NCBI GenBank assembly: GCA_003864495.1
Contig: ML133498.1
Span: 883,418-947,417, forward strand
Source: Nemopilema nomurai
Taxonomy: Eukaryota; Cnidaria; Scyphozoa; Rhizostomeae; Rhizostomatidae
Direction of reading: 5' to 3'
DNA length: 64,000 nucleotides
The position numbers were made by a program, and so were the translations under genes. Under the pieces are notes generated by a model that searched no databases, was not told where the DNA came from, and saw only the letters and a list, made by a program, of their open reading frames with translations. Every line of letters starts with the position of its first letter. Within the stretch, counting starts at the first letter, position 1. Positions 14,437-27,000 of this stretch are shown here, one piece after another.

Positions 14437-14442
14437 TTTATT
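14437..14442 (-). terminator. Possible CNPPD1 poly(A) signal
   Basis: TTTATT on the + strand gives AATAAA on the minus strand about 270 bp after the CNPPD1 stop codon, a normal 3' UTR length. Confidence 0.4.
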
Positions 14443-14712
14443 AATAAGCTAGCCTCAATAACCTTCATATTGCCATGTAGAGAAACACAAGGGTATGTTC
14501 TCGGAACAAGTTAAGTTATACAGCAAGAAAGGGTGTTCTGAACATGTGGAAACAACAAGTCTGATTCTACACCTGCTTCTTTATACAGTCAAATGGTGGT
14601 GGGATAATGATTAGATGTAAATTACATGTTATGGTATATAAAATGCAGATGAAAAATGCAAGATACAAAGCAGACAAAGCAAGAGAACTGTTAAAACGAC
14701 ATACTCATACTT

Positions 14713-17700
14713 TTACAAAATGAAAGAGACTTCGTGACTAGTAAACATGGCATCAGTTGGTAAAAATCCATTGATGTTTAGATGCCAGGTGTTGTTCACT
14801 TGAGATCTCTTGATAGATTGATTCCAATCAAGAATTTGTGTCAAGCCAAAAAACAGATTTTGCAGATAAAATGTTTGTTTTCTCATCAAACAGTTTACTT
14901 TTCTCTCACTGCCCTGAACTTGAGAATGAACTGAGGATGATGTGGTGTTCCATGAGGACTGCCTAGCAAATCCCATAGCTTGACGTGATTGGGGATTTGG
15001 GTGTTGGAGATCAGGGAAAGAATGCCTTATAGTCTGGTGAAAATCATTTGTCTGTCCAGAGCCTTCAGGTGGAATAGAACCATGATGTCTTGAATTGTCA
15101 AGTGAATTAAACAGGCATGCATAACAAAATTCTTTGGAAGTGTGGTTTTCTGGTTTTGTAAGGTGCCAGTCAGTAACTTCAATTTGTGAATCACATGTAC
15201 ATCTGCTTTCATTTCTGAAGATGACAACAGGGGCTTGGTCATCAACTGTCTTGCGGGCTCTTGTTAATCCACGACCAGCAAATGGGTGCAAAGTGTTGGT
15301 CATTTCACTTGAGCTTGCCTTCGCCAAACTACTGACTTTGTCTGAAGCATTGATGCAGACCACTGTGCTTATCATGACACTTAAGGACAGACTGTACATC
15401 AAAGTGCACCCAAGAAGAACCTGTGAACAAAATATTATAAGAGGTGTTAAGTAAAACAATGAATAATCTAAACTGCATTTCAAATGTGGACAGTAAAAGG
15501 TTTAATGAGGAATCTTCACCAATTGCTACTTAAAACCAACCTGTGTTAATTTCTTGAGAGCGTCAATGAAATGAATCTGAGTCAGGATGTTTGAAAGATC
15601 AGTGTATGAAAACCATCCTCTGTTTAGACCATGTTTCAAAGCAATACTGCAAAGAACAAATAGATATTTTTCATTTTCCTATGACTCTGATTTGGTGAAA
15701 AACTTCAAACATGTATAATTACAGTACACTGAATACAAACTCAGTTTCATGCCTCCAAAAGCTTCTTGTCCATTGGGACTTGTACAAAGGAATTGAAAAA
15801 GGTGATGATGATTTGATGGTAGCAATAACTTCTAATTTCTTGTAAATTTTTTGTAAAGCAAAATTCCAATGTTATACAAACCGTGTTTCCAATCGATTGC
15901 AAAATTGCAAAAACTCCTTTGGACTGACATAGGCTCGCCATTGCTGAATAAAAATAAGACCATTTTTAACTAATCTTCCATTTACATAAAGCGTGTTTGT
16001 TTCTGGCATCTTGCATCAAATAAATTGCACAAAACCCGAGGCAACTTAGCTTAGTTTGCTTAACCTGAAAGCGGTGTTATTAGGGCTACACATGTTTCAC
16101 TGATGCCTTGGATATTGCTTCTCCATTACAGAGATTAATTACAGAGTTCACTTGAAATGATTCATGTCAGCTATACTCACAATTGCATCTAGGAATTCCC
16201 TTTCAAGGCGATTAACAGTACTGACCCCTAAACCACCTGAAAGACGAAAATTGGTATGCATCATAAAAATATATTTGCATCAATTATCTGAGAAACCAAT
16301 AACCAGCATAAAAATACATAACAGATAAAAAGAGCATACAAGAAATAGACTTTAATTACCCAACCCAACTACAATGTTAAACTTGGTTGAACAAAGAAGC
16401 TTTGTTACCTGCTTCTGCCCATTCATCATTGAATAATTCATCATCTTCTCCCTCATCATTCAAAAATTTTGATGCAACCACCTACAGATAAAATTATTAC
16501 ATCATTTGTCTATCAATAAATCAACAGAAATATCTGAAAAATTTGTGCCAAAGAAAGATTGAAATGGCAAAGGATTTCAGATCAAATATGGATGTATTAC
16601 TTGGCAAAGTATAAACAAAAACCTTAAATGTTTCATAACAAAATTGCTGTATAGAAAACAATGGCTCTTTATTTGCTATTCTAAGCTTCTTAAAAATGTG
16701 AAAAAGACATCAAACACTATCTGATAGACAGATCTCAAATTGCATACATTCCTAGACATTGTTTACATTGAAACAACAAAACTAGACAACTTACAAGAGA
16801 AACAACAAAAAGGTCCGATGAAGATATCTTGCTCAGATAGTCTGGATTTATCTGGCGAAGTCTTTCACAGTAAAGAATACCAAGTATCATGGTGCAGGGA
16901 TTTATTGTTAACCGCCTGAAATTAAAATCAAATAATAAAATGACACTCTAACGGCTTGCTCAGTTAGCTAAAAGCTTTCTGGTATTGAGGCATTCCTTGG
17001 TTCATCTATAACTAAAAGTGTAAACTTGCTTCTTTATGACACCTAGAAATGTGCACATTGTTCCACAAAGTAGGTACATTCAAATCAATGTTTTCATCTT
17101 TCTTTGCTTTGTGATGCGATTCCATGATCATTATATGCAGTTAATATTTTGTGTCGTTCTTCAGTTTATTGGTATCCTTGTCTCTAGAATTAACATGAGC
17201 CTTTTCCATTTCTTTCTAGCACATACTCCCAACACTCTTGCTGCTTCACACTTTTAGTTCAGCCTTAAATTAAGAGACACACACTAATATAACCTTACAT
17301 TTTGATTATATGCTCTTCACAAATTACATATTTAAAAGAAAGCTGGAGAAAAAATGTGAGCCAACTGTCCCATCACACTTAGTGACCAAATCAATCAGTT
17401 TTTCAATCCACTGCTGTTCTCTTCCAAACTTTGCATCTAGTATTACTTTTGTTGAACTTTGAAACGTTACCTGGACAATGATCCAATGTATCCAGGGCTC
17501 AATTTCCGTTTAGGAGAGGGGGCTGCATCAACATACACTGATACTGCCAAATCTGAAAGAAAGCTAGAGATGGTAAAGCCTGCAAAATTTATGTCAATTT
17601 CATTAATTTTCTTGTCAAATTATCTGCATTTTTTATCTCTATCATCAAATTCCCTGTCTAATTCAGATAGGGTATATTTTTGTTTGTTCTTCCTTTTTAG

Positions 17701-18319
17701 ATGTGTTTAGCTCTAGGCCACTTGGGTATATCTCGCAAAAAGGCCTGCTGTACATTTAATGTTTTTGTCCCTAAAAGGTTAATACCTTGCTAACATGCTA
17801 AAGAAATCACCATTAAAGAGGATATTTTTACAACCAGTCAGTATTGTTCAATTTGGTTTCATAGGATAGTGAAAAGGATAGCCAACAAAGTTTGGTCAGA
17901 AGACACCTTTGGTCAGAAAGCAAAAAGGAATGGTTGACCAACAATTTTGGAGATGATGGAACTTCAAAGAAGAAGAATTTTAAGGTTACTTAGAAGACAC
18001 ATTGACAATTGTGTATTCTTTAACAAATTTGCAGCAATTCTATAGTTGATGGAATTTCCTGGACATTAGATTTATTCCATATGTTGTATACTGCATTACA
18101 TCTTTGCCAATGCCCCTCTTTCCACAAATTCTTGCTAATCAATGTCTTTTTTGTTGTAGATAGACATGCTTGCAAGCTAATGACCATTTTGAGCCTTGCA
18201 ACACGTCTAGAAAACAGAATGTGCTTACTCACCTGACAGAGCAACTGGGGAAACTGCAGGCATGCACTCACTTTTGCCACCATGATACAGAGACTTCTTG
18301 AGTCTACTTTCCAGCTCCT
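14713..18319 (-). CDS. CNPPD1: CNPPD1, cyclin Pas1/PHO80 domain-containing membrane protein (5' exon unresolved)
   Basis: Cyclin-fold protein whose family has a C-terminal membrane segment; molecular role poorly known. Minus-strand exons in order: 18319-18233, 17552-17471, 16915-16795, 16480-16409 with its first base at 16481, 16236-16181, 15943-15882, 15646-15541, 15420-14713. Phases agree throughout (431 codons including stop). Family landmarks: ELESRLKKSLYHGG, the cyclin box segment GILYCERLRQINPDYL then KISSSDLFVVSLVVASKF, the acidic stretch NDEGEDDELFNDEWAEAGG, LEREFLDAI and RGWFSYTDLSNIL. A hydrophobic segment (VLLGCTLMYSLSLSVMIS) opens the last exon and is followed by a long Ser/Asn/Gln-rich tail with a CYAC motif, probably disordered. 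The first resolved exon begins in phase 2, so at least one upstream exon with the start codon is missing from this model. Confidence 0.88.
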
Positions 18320-19377
18320 CTGCACAATTCCAAGTAAAATATGGAAAAGCAGGCTAAAAATGGTAAAATTGTGTCACTTGCATTCCTTATTCACTTTCTT
18401 ACAACATTCATACATAATATGGCAAACTGTATACACTTTCTCACCACACATTATCATCCATCAGTGTGATGCCTTTTGGGTTTTATTGATCAAGATGTAG
18501 ATCATGAAAGCTAGAGACTCTCCATTTTTATCATAATTACTGTGGTGATTTGTAACACATCACAGAATATTTCTAGCCTCACAATAGGGTACAATACTTA
18601 TGGCACTCATATCTGAAATCTTAGCCAAATTGCTAACTGTTCATTCCATTTTCAACCACCAATTGTACATCTGTTACCGCTTGCTGCATTACATACCAGG
18701 ACCAAAGCTGCTAATCTGTCAACATCCTTCTTTATATCATATTATTCCAATTCAAGCAGACACTTGTTATATCTCACTGCTATATCTACATAGTTTTATT
18801 GGTGAAGTAAATGCAAACCAAGGCAAGCTAGATGCAAAATGCCTAAAGAAGTTTGTAATTTCAGCGTAATTATATATAAATGAAAAGTTATCATTATTTT
18901 TTTTTGAAATTCGAAAAAGTAAAAACATTTCTGCAATCTTATGCAATCTCAAGTAAAAAACTTTTCTATATAGATTTTCGACTTGTATGATGTAAGTGGA
19001 GTTTAGGTTAAATGTTGTCAACAGCTACAAACCAGTGTGCAAAATTAATAAGCTTTCTCGGTCGAGTGCTAGTTCAAGCACGCCGGCTCCTTCGGCCTAA
19101 ATGCTCCTTGGGATAACCCACAATTTGGCGCAACCAAACGTTGGTTATTTTACTTAGATCTTACTTTGATGTGCTACTAGGCCATCTGAATCATTTCTGT
19201 AGGTCAAACATCAAATAAAGCAACAAAAATCACGGATGGCAACTGATAACTCGGCCAACAATATAAAACTTTGGTTGCTGCAATGAGGCGCTCGACAAAT
19301 GTCGCTTGCCTGCCTATCAAGAAATAAAAAACCAGGAAAAATCTACTTGTAAATCAAAATTAAATGCCGAATGTTAC

Positions 19378-19392
19378 CTCTTTTACAGTCAT
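19378..19392 (-). other. Candidate CNPPD1 first coding exon and promoter area
   Basis: On the minus strand an ATG at 19392 opens MTVKE and is followed by a good donor (GAG/GTAACA). It ends in phase 0 whereas the first firm CNPPD1 exon needs an upstream exon ending one base into a codon, so another small exon would be required. The flank at 19400-19620 has more CG dinucleotides than its surroundings, as expected near a start site. Tentative. Confidence 0.25.
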
Positions 19393-19912
19393 CTTGCCTG
19401 AAACGAGATGATCTTAGCAAATTGCCCACTACGCAACAAAAACTGTGAGACAAGCCCTACTTTCCTTCCCAACACACCATTGTCTTGCGTCTTATTAGGC
19501 AACGCGAAAATACTAGTGGCAGCGCGAGCGGAAACGCACCCAGAGCGAGAAACGGATTCTGGGAATGGTTTCGCTTTGGGAAGAAGACTTTTTCCCAACG
19601 CTTCAGATAAATAGACAACGTTTCTACAAGCCTTTTAGCATCTAGGCTTTTTGCCTCGTGATAGTAAAGAACGAAATCCTAATTTTATTAGTATCATGTC
19701 TTTTTGTTAGATTTATTTGATTGAGTATGCTACCAAATAGATACTGTATGGGAATTAATGACCAGATTTTTTTCTAAACCATTATGGAATTCCCCCTTAA
19801 AAAACTTCTCAACAAGAAATTTCCGAACAAGAATTCATGGGTATCATCCACTCTGTTGAAAGTTTTGTGTACTTCTGGCGTTCAGAAGCCGAAAAATTGC
19901 ATCAAATCCCTG

Positions 19913-20181
19913 CATGGGCGGATCCAGAGCGAATTTGAAGGAGGGGCAGTTGGTAGTGGGTGCGCTGTATACAACAATTTCAGATCCATTTTCGGAATAA
20001 ACAACATACCTTTGAGGCTATCCTTAAAGTAAATTAATCTATCGGTCTCAAACACTTTTTTACCTGATTCCTCATTCTTCGAAAGGGGCGCACAATTTCC
20101 AAAAAAGGGGCACCAGACTTGCTTCAACTCGTTGAGAGAGGGGCAACTAGGGGCAGTTGCCCCCCTTTAAATCCGCCACTG
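19913..20181. mobile_element. hAT-type MITE with 8-bp target-site duplication
   Basis: A 269-bp non-coding element begins CATGGGCGGATCC and ends, read on the other strand, CAGTGGCGGATTT, giving imperfect terminal inverted repeats. It is flanked by an exact 8-bp direct repeat AATCCCTG at 19905-19912 and 20182-20189. An 8-bp duplication with CA-G-type ends is characteristic of hAT elements. The interior has runs of GGGGCA-like sequence and no transposase. It lies in the intergenic space between the divergent CNPPD1 and CASD1 genes. Confidence 0.85.
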
Positions 20182-21006
20182 AATCCCTGTTCTCTAACTT
20201 AGAATAAGAATAAACCCCTAGCAAGTACACTTTGTTTTTCTACTAACTTAAGCATATCTTAACTAACCCTCAACTTAGGAAACTCGTAGTTTGAAGATGA
20301 TTCTTATTTTGCCATTTGTTGGAGGCATCTTACGAATTCATTTTTCTTGCTCTAGCCTACTATATGGTGTGTAGTTTGTTTTTCGACAATGCGTGTCTAT
20401 TTGTTGAATTTTATTCAAGGGATGTCTAATGATGGTTGTATGCTAAACATTTCTTCCCATTTGAAAGCAATGCCTCTCTTTGATTGGCTCAGAAACGAGG
20501 CAGAAGAGAAGTCATTGTAATTGCTGCGAAGGAACAGAGGCGTCATGGAGTGATTAGTTTTGTTTTCTGCAGTAAATAGATGCAAAATTGCGGCATCTAC
20601 AACAAATAGAAACAGTGCGACGGTATGAATGTTTAGCAAGTTCTTGTTTTATAAATAGCATGCGTTTTTTCTTTCATTCTACTTCAGAATTTCACAACAA
20701 AATAAATATTTATGAGTGATGACCTGGACAGGTGAGGACCGCGGATTTCATGCGCAAGTTTACAATCCTACAGAATTGAATGAAGTAAATGATATAATCT
20801 TTTGCTTCTTGTACTTTAAAATGGTTTCGTACCTGTCGTTTTAATGTGTAATTATGCAATTTCAATAAACAATTGTGGCTATTTATGGTAAATCCAGAAA
20901 CGAAACGAGTAATAGACGCAAGCTTTTTAGAAATGTTTTTAATTTGGCAGAGTCCTATAGATATTATCAGTTAAGTTCAGCAAAGCAGCATCTTTGTTTT
21001 CTAGCC

Positions 21007-24000
21007 ATGGATAAGATGGAAGTTGAGCAAGATTTACCAACAACACCCAAAGATGGGATGATTAAAAAAGAAACAGTAGGGGAGCGTATAACAAGACTAG
21101 TGCTGATTGGGTCCAAGATTGTTGCAGCCATCATTGTTATAGCAGTGTTTAGTTGGCATGCAATGCGGCTGTCTTTTCCAGGTGTTGTTTTCAGTGATTT
21201 TACGATCTGCAATCTTGGTTTTGGCTGTGTTATTTTTTGCAGTCTTTCTTTCATTTATAATTTGGAGATACCTTCTGGGGCTTACAATAACAAGCATCCA
21301 TTATTTTTTGCTTGTTGGAATAAGAATGTTGCTTATAAATTGCATTTATTGGTGTGCTTTTAGGATAGCAAACAGTCATCTATGCCAATAGTTGTTTGAA
21401 TCTCTAACTTGATATTTTTGTTTTTAGTCTAACAGGAGCACTAAAGTACAACAATTGATTGCACAAAATTATGCAAAATATTTCACTTTTAAATCAATAA
21501 CCATAGGTTTGTCACACAGTGCTGTAACATAATAAAAAACCATATGCTTCATGAAGGTGCCCTGAAATAGCATGATCCAAACATGTAAAGAAGCTATCAT
21601 GCTATATATTTGTCACAAGATCTATCAATTTTGTGCAGGTTTTTCCAAAAATGATTTATCATAGTGTTTAACCTTTTTCATATCAGTGTAGTCTCTATTG
21701 ATAAAAAAGGACAGCAAGAGAATGAATAGGATATACTAGATTGATTGCTTTAAATGAATACAGTATTTTCCTTTCCTATTCCAACATCCACCATTTTTAA
21801 CGTATATGGTTCTTGCAGCATTGTTAGTTTTTTATTTTAGTCAAATGATTAAATTGAAATTGAGAGGAATATCTCCATAATTAAACTTGAAAAGAGATTA
21901 AGAGAATAAAACTTTGTTTGGCTGTTCAAATATTAGGACACTGAGGTAACTTCTTTATTCTAGGAAGTGACACTTGCTCAATGCTGTTCAATAGAGGGAC
22001 CTGGCTTCAAGATAGATGGAAGCCAGATGGATGTATGATGCATAGCTATATGGCAAGGTATTGTGTTACAAAACCTCATTTTCGTTTATATGTGCGGATG
22101 TTGTGAATCAGGTTGTTCCATCTCAAAATCTCACAAGTTCCATTTGCTCCAAGTGATATTTTTCGTCTTAATCAGAGAGGCCTTTGCTTTTGTAGGCAAA
22201 GATATAATCAAGAATAATTCTATGATAGAAATAAGCTCAACATGCTTTTAAGAATAGCATGGCGCAAAAAATTTCTCTGCAAAAGTATACTAAAATTTGT
22301 GTACCCGAATATGTGCAGTGTATTTATTGCGCAAGTGAATGTGGACAAGATATTATTTCAAGTTATACCAACATGCCTTAGAGACAATAATACATTCTAA
22401 AAATGGACAGTTAGAGTGTTATGATTTCTGCTTTAACAAAGGATGTTCAGAATGTGCCTATATATCTGCCTTCTGTAGATGCACAGTTTAAGATATTTTG
22501 TCTCTCTGCTAAATGTTCAAATAGATTTATATGTGGCTGGATGATGCAATCTTTTATTTTGTATTTACTTTTTATAGCGAAATTAGAACCTGTTTGAGAT
22601 TTAATCAAGTCGCATTTGTTGGTGATTCGAGAATGAGAGGTCTTTTCTTTCATCTTGCTGGTTTGTTGAGTGGAAAAAAAATCAAAAATGAAAAAGCTGT
22701 GAGTTCCTGTTTTTTGATAAATATATACATTTTAATGTGTTATTTTGGATTGAAATCTAATTGACATTTTGAAAAAGTCAAGCTCTAAACATGAACACAA
22801 AGCATGTCTTTGCAGTCTTTGTAATATGAAAATAGGCTGCGATAGGTTGATTACTTTGCGTGTGCGATGGCATGCGATGCGAACTGCTTTTTATCGGTTG
22901 TTTCTCATTACGTGTTGTCAATAACTGAGTGCTGCTTTTAAGAAGACCTTTTGTTTTATAAACTGAATGGAAACCAAGGAAATTGACGGAGAAAACTGTT
23001 CTGTATTAACTGTTAAGTGATCTTTTTGATGCTGTTGATAAATTCCGTATGGGAATACTTTAACAACACCTTGGACAACGACAGAACTGCCTTTGAAAAG
23101 CAAAAAGTTACCACATTAAACTGGCAACTTTGAGTTACCACTGTTTTGCGTGTGCGATGATTAGCATGCCTTGGAAAACTTGCGTGTTTGTGTGCGATCG
23201 CACGCCTCATATTACAAAGACTGCCTTTGCAAGAATAAATGCTTGGTAATAGACAAAGTATGTTCATTTATAGTGTCCAAATAGCTTGCATCTTTTGGTA
23301 TTCAGTGTCTGTTGAATGTTTTATTAAGTGTTAAGATACATGATAAAGGCAACAAAACAATTTCAATTGTTTAAGTGTTTCTGCCTTCAATTTGCTGTCA
23401 TCAATTTTGCCTCCATAATAGTATTTGATTCCATCCAAGACAGCAATTTCAAGCAAGTCTATTCTTGAACCCTTGTCTGTTACTGCAGTCATGTTTTTCT
23501 TTTTCTTAATTATAATTAATCATAGAATTATTCCATTATAGACAAACATTGAACCAAAAATAGTAAAAGGGCAATCTAATGATAAGGACATTCGAAAAAA
23601 CTTTTAGCTAACTTCCTTATACTTTGTAGATATGCATCTTACCCCTGATGTCTTTATTAATGGATCACAAAAGCGGTAAAATTATCAACCGCTTTTTCAG
23701 TAAATGTCACATGTCTTCCTATATTATGTCTAATATTATTCATGTCTTCCTTTACAGCACAGCAACCTATTTTATGCAGAACCTGGCAATGTATCTGTGG
23801 TATTTACTTTCAAACATTATCAAAACTTTTATTTTCCAAGCTTCCATCAGTTTATTTGATGTATGATTGTTTTTGTCTGGCTCATTTTCCATTTACCTTT
23901 CTTGAGGTCCCTTCTGTTGCCCTACGATCCACTGGGTGTTTTTTATTCTTCTTTTTCTGTATCTTACAGCTGCTGCTGTACAACTCAATTTCTTTGGAAT

Positions 24001-27000
24001 GGTTCTTCATTTCCAGCTACTATAGGTGGCATTTCAATATTGTTTCTTGTGCTGCTACCTATTTGTGACACCTATTGTGTGCTTTGTTTTCCAATCTACC
24101 ACTTCCCAGCTGCTATTTTATCTCAAAACTCTATTTGGCTCATTGCAATAGAAATGGCCCTAAAGTTTTCTGGTTTTTTCTTTTTTAGAATTTCTTTTGG
24201 CAGCCTCATGCTAACAAAGAAATGAATGAACTATTTAAATCTTGGTTAAAGGTATGGTATGTTATAATGATTTGATATACATATTAACTGAATTCTTTAC
24301 ATGTGGTGCAGCCTTAATATATTCTCCTTGTGCTTTTTATTTGACATTGCTAGCACCAGAAGTCGTTTTGCTGCCAAAATTAAAATGTCTTTGGTAATGT
24401 CAATGGGGAAGGTAATGTTTGGATGAATTTGAATCAAATCAATTTGAAGCCAGCAGATATGAATACATTTATGGGTCATGAAAAGCAGTGATAATTGTTT
24501 TCATGGTAATAAATGACAATCATATTATTGAAATATTTTTATAACAGCTTTTCAGTTACTTTTAACTATCAATCAGTTATTAGCACCATAATTTTGCTTA
24601 ACATGTAGTTCATCAGACATATATGATTTTTCTTGTATTAACAGCTATAAGTATGTTTTTTAAAAACAAATTCTTCATTTGCTTTCAGGACAAAGCCAAG
24701 CTTCCGCAACTCCTTGTAGCTGGTGCTGGAGTGGTAAGACTTTTTCTAGTTTACTGCAATATCTCTTTTCTGCTGTGGAAGTCAAAAAATTATCCACCAC
24801 ACTTGTAATTTTTCTTATTTTTTGCTAGCTCTATCAAGTCATTTGTGGCGATTGTGATTTGTTCTTGGAATTTGGGTCAAGCTATGACTGGAAATTCTAT
24901 ATAGAATACATTTTACCAAAAGACTTTTGTTTGAAAAACTGTATTTTCTAAAATTAATCTTTCTTTGCAGTGGACAATAAAGGAGAAGTCAGTTAAAGCA
25001 GTCCTGGGATATCAAGGTTTGGATGTTGATGATGCTTTTTCAAAGCTCTTTCAAATGGTATGTTCTAAATCATGTATTACCAGCTAGTCAAAAAAGAGGT
25101 CAGACAATTTGAATCAGGTAACATAGCTTTTGAATTTGTGGGAATCTTATTACAAATCTATTACAAATTGAACTTCTTCGTTTGCAAAATTGTTATTAAC
25201 CCTTCAGGAAGGAAATTGACTTTGCTAGTCATTGTCTGGTTGAAAGACTTTCTGAATGTTTGTCTGTTATATGACAGAAAAAATGATAAAGGATGTCAGA
25301 AGTGGATATGGTTATCACATTTGTCCTTGTTCGTAAGAGTTTTGCTTAATGATTTGGCTGAGCTCAGGATTTCTTAAGTACTGAGCCAATATATTGGACA
25401 ATTTCTCTGATTGGAAAGAGATGATTAGCTAGCCCTGTAGTGTAAGTCTGCTTTCAACACCTGGGGCGCGGATAGAGATGGCATTATCCTGTTTTATTTT
25501 TTATTTGTTGTTCTCATTTTAGAAAATTTGGAAAAAATTCGAGAGACCCTGACTGAAATCGGGACTACGCTGAAAAAGCAGTCTTCTGAGGACGAGTTGT
25601 CACAAGCTGACACGTTGAGCCAGCGAGTGAAGACAAAGCGCCAGATGCACCTGGTGAAGAAGCAGTGGCTCAAGGTTGTCCCCCTGGTGGTCTGGATGGT
25701 GCAAGGTACAAAACAGTTTAGCATGACAGTAATATCGCCGCTCATTGATGGATCACACAAGTCCTATGAACTATTGTTAAGCGTGGGTCAGGTCTCCTGT
25801 CTTTGTGTGACGTCATCCATTGCCGCTACACTGCTCGAGAGTATACAACATATTTGGTTTGCAGTGAATTCAAGGATTGGTTAAAGCCACAACATTTTTA
25901 GCGTTGTTTTCGATGCTAGAATGTGTGCTGTATTAGTCAGGTTGTGATTGTGGATTTCCCATTTCAGACCCCGTTGTCGAGAAAAAGCTAAGTCCAATTA
26001 GACAAGCGATCACCAACGAGAAAGTCGAATTGTTCAACTTGGCTGCAGTTAAAGCCCTGTAAGTTGCCAGGCTGGCTCAGTTTGATGGTGTCAATTAAAT
26101 AAACTGTATATATCTTTGTGTCATCATACGGTCTAGATACATTATGCCAGTCATCAGTCATTATGCAAGTTGTCGAATGACAAGTGTAATGTGACCAAAG
26201 AGGTTTTGCAATGGGGTTCATTTTCAGAACCAGCAAGTTTTATTTTTTCAAGAGTTGTTCTTTCAACCACCTGTCAAACAGCCCTGTACTTGTGGTAATA
26301 CCGTCCTGAGTTGAAATTAGTTTATTTTGCTTGGTTGCAAGAAGGATTTTGATGAATAGGGCTTTACGAGCAAACTGTTCTTTTGGCGAAGCATATTGAT
26401 CCAGAACTCATTTTGTTGTTTCAAAAATGGCATCAGTGTCGTCTCGATGTCAGCTGCTTCTTTTTCTTCTTCTCCACCCACTTTCACATTATGTCTGTTT
26501 ATACTGGATTTTCTCTCTGCAGGTAATGTCTTGTCTCCTGATTAATTTTTAAAGATACACTGTTACATTTTTCATTAAGAGAGTTTTTAAGAGAGCTTGA
26601 ATTCTTTTTTGATAAAAGACCCGTTCACGCAGAATACACAGATAAGCTCACATTTTGCACTTTTGAACAGTTGTAGTCATAACAGATGTAGCTCTTACGT
26701 TTGAAAATCCTGTTTTTTCCACTCGTGGCTGTGTGTTATTCCATTTGAATGACGCCACTTGCTTTATTTTTGCCTCGATTTTACATCTATCTACTGCCTT
26801 CATTCATTCTTAACTTTTGATGTACTTTCTCTTTCTATTTCTCTCTGAATTGTATTGTTTCTATTTCCACCTGCACATTTGTGCTTAGCTTTCCTTTCTT
26901 TCAATTCGAAAACAAAGCAAATTTTTTAGTCCAGAAAATTAGATCTGCCGAAGGTTCTCCTATCTCTCAGATGAATAGAATCTGATGTCTTCTAATTTGT

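Noticed and set aside
15134..15454. 106-codon + strand frame
   Set aside because: Antisense to the CNPPD1 last exon, whose minus-strand frame follows on from exons of known homology.
23742..24225. Overlapping hydrophobic open frames (108 and 120 codons)
   Set aside because: Pyrimidine-rich intron DNA reads as Phe/Leu/Ser in several frames; the real CASD1 exon at 24189-24251 is in another frame.
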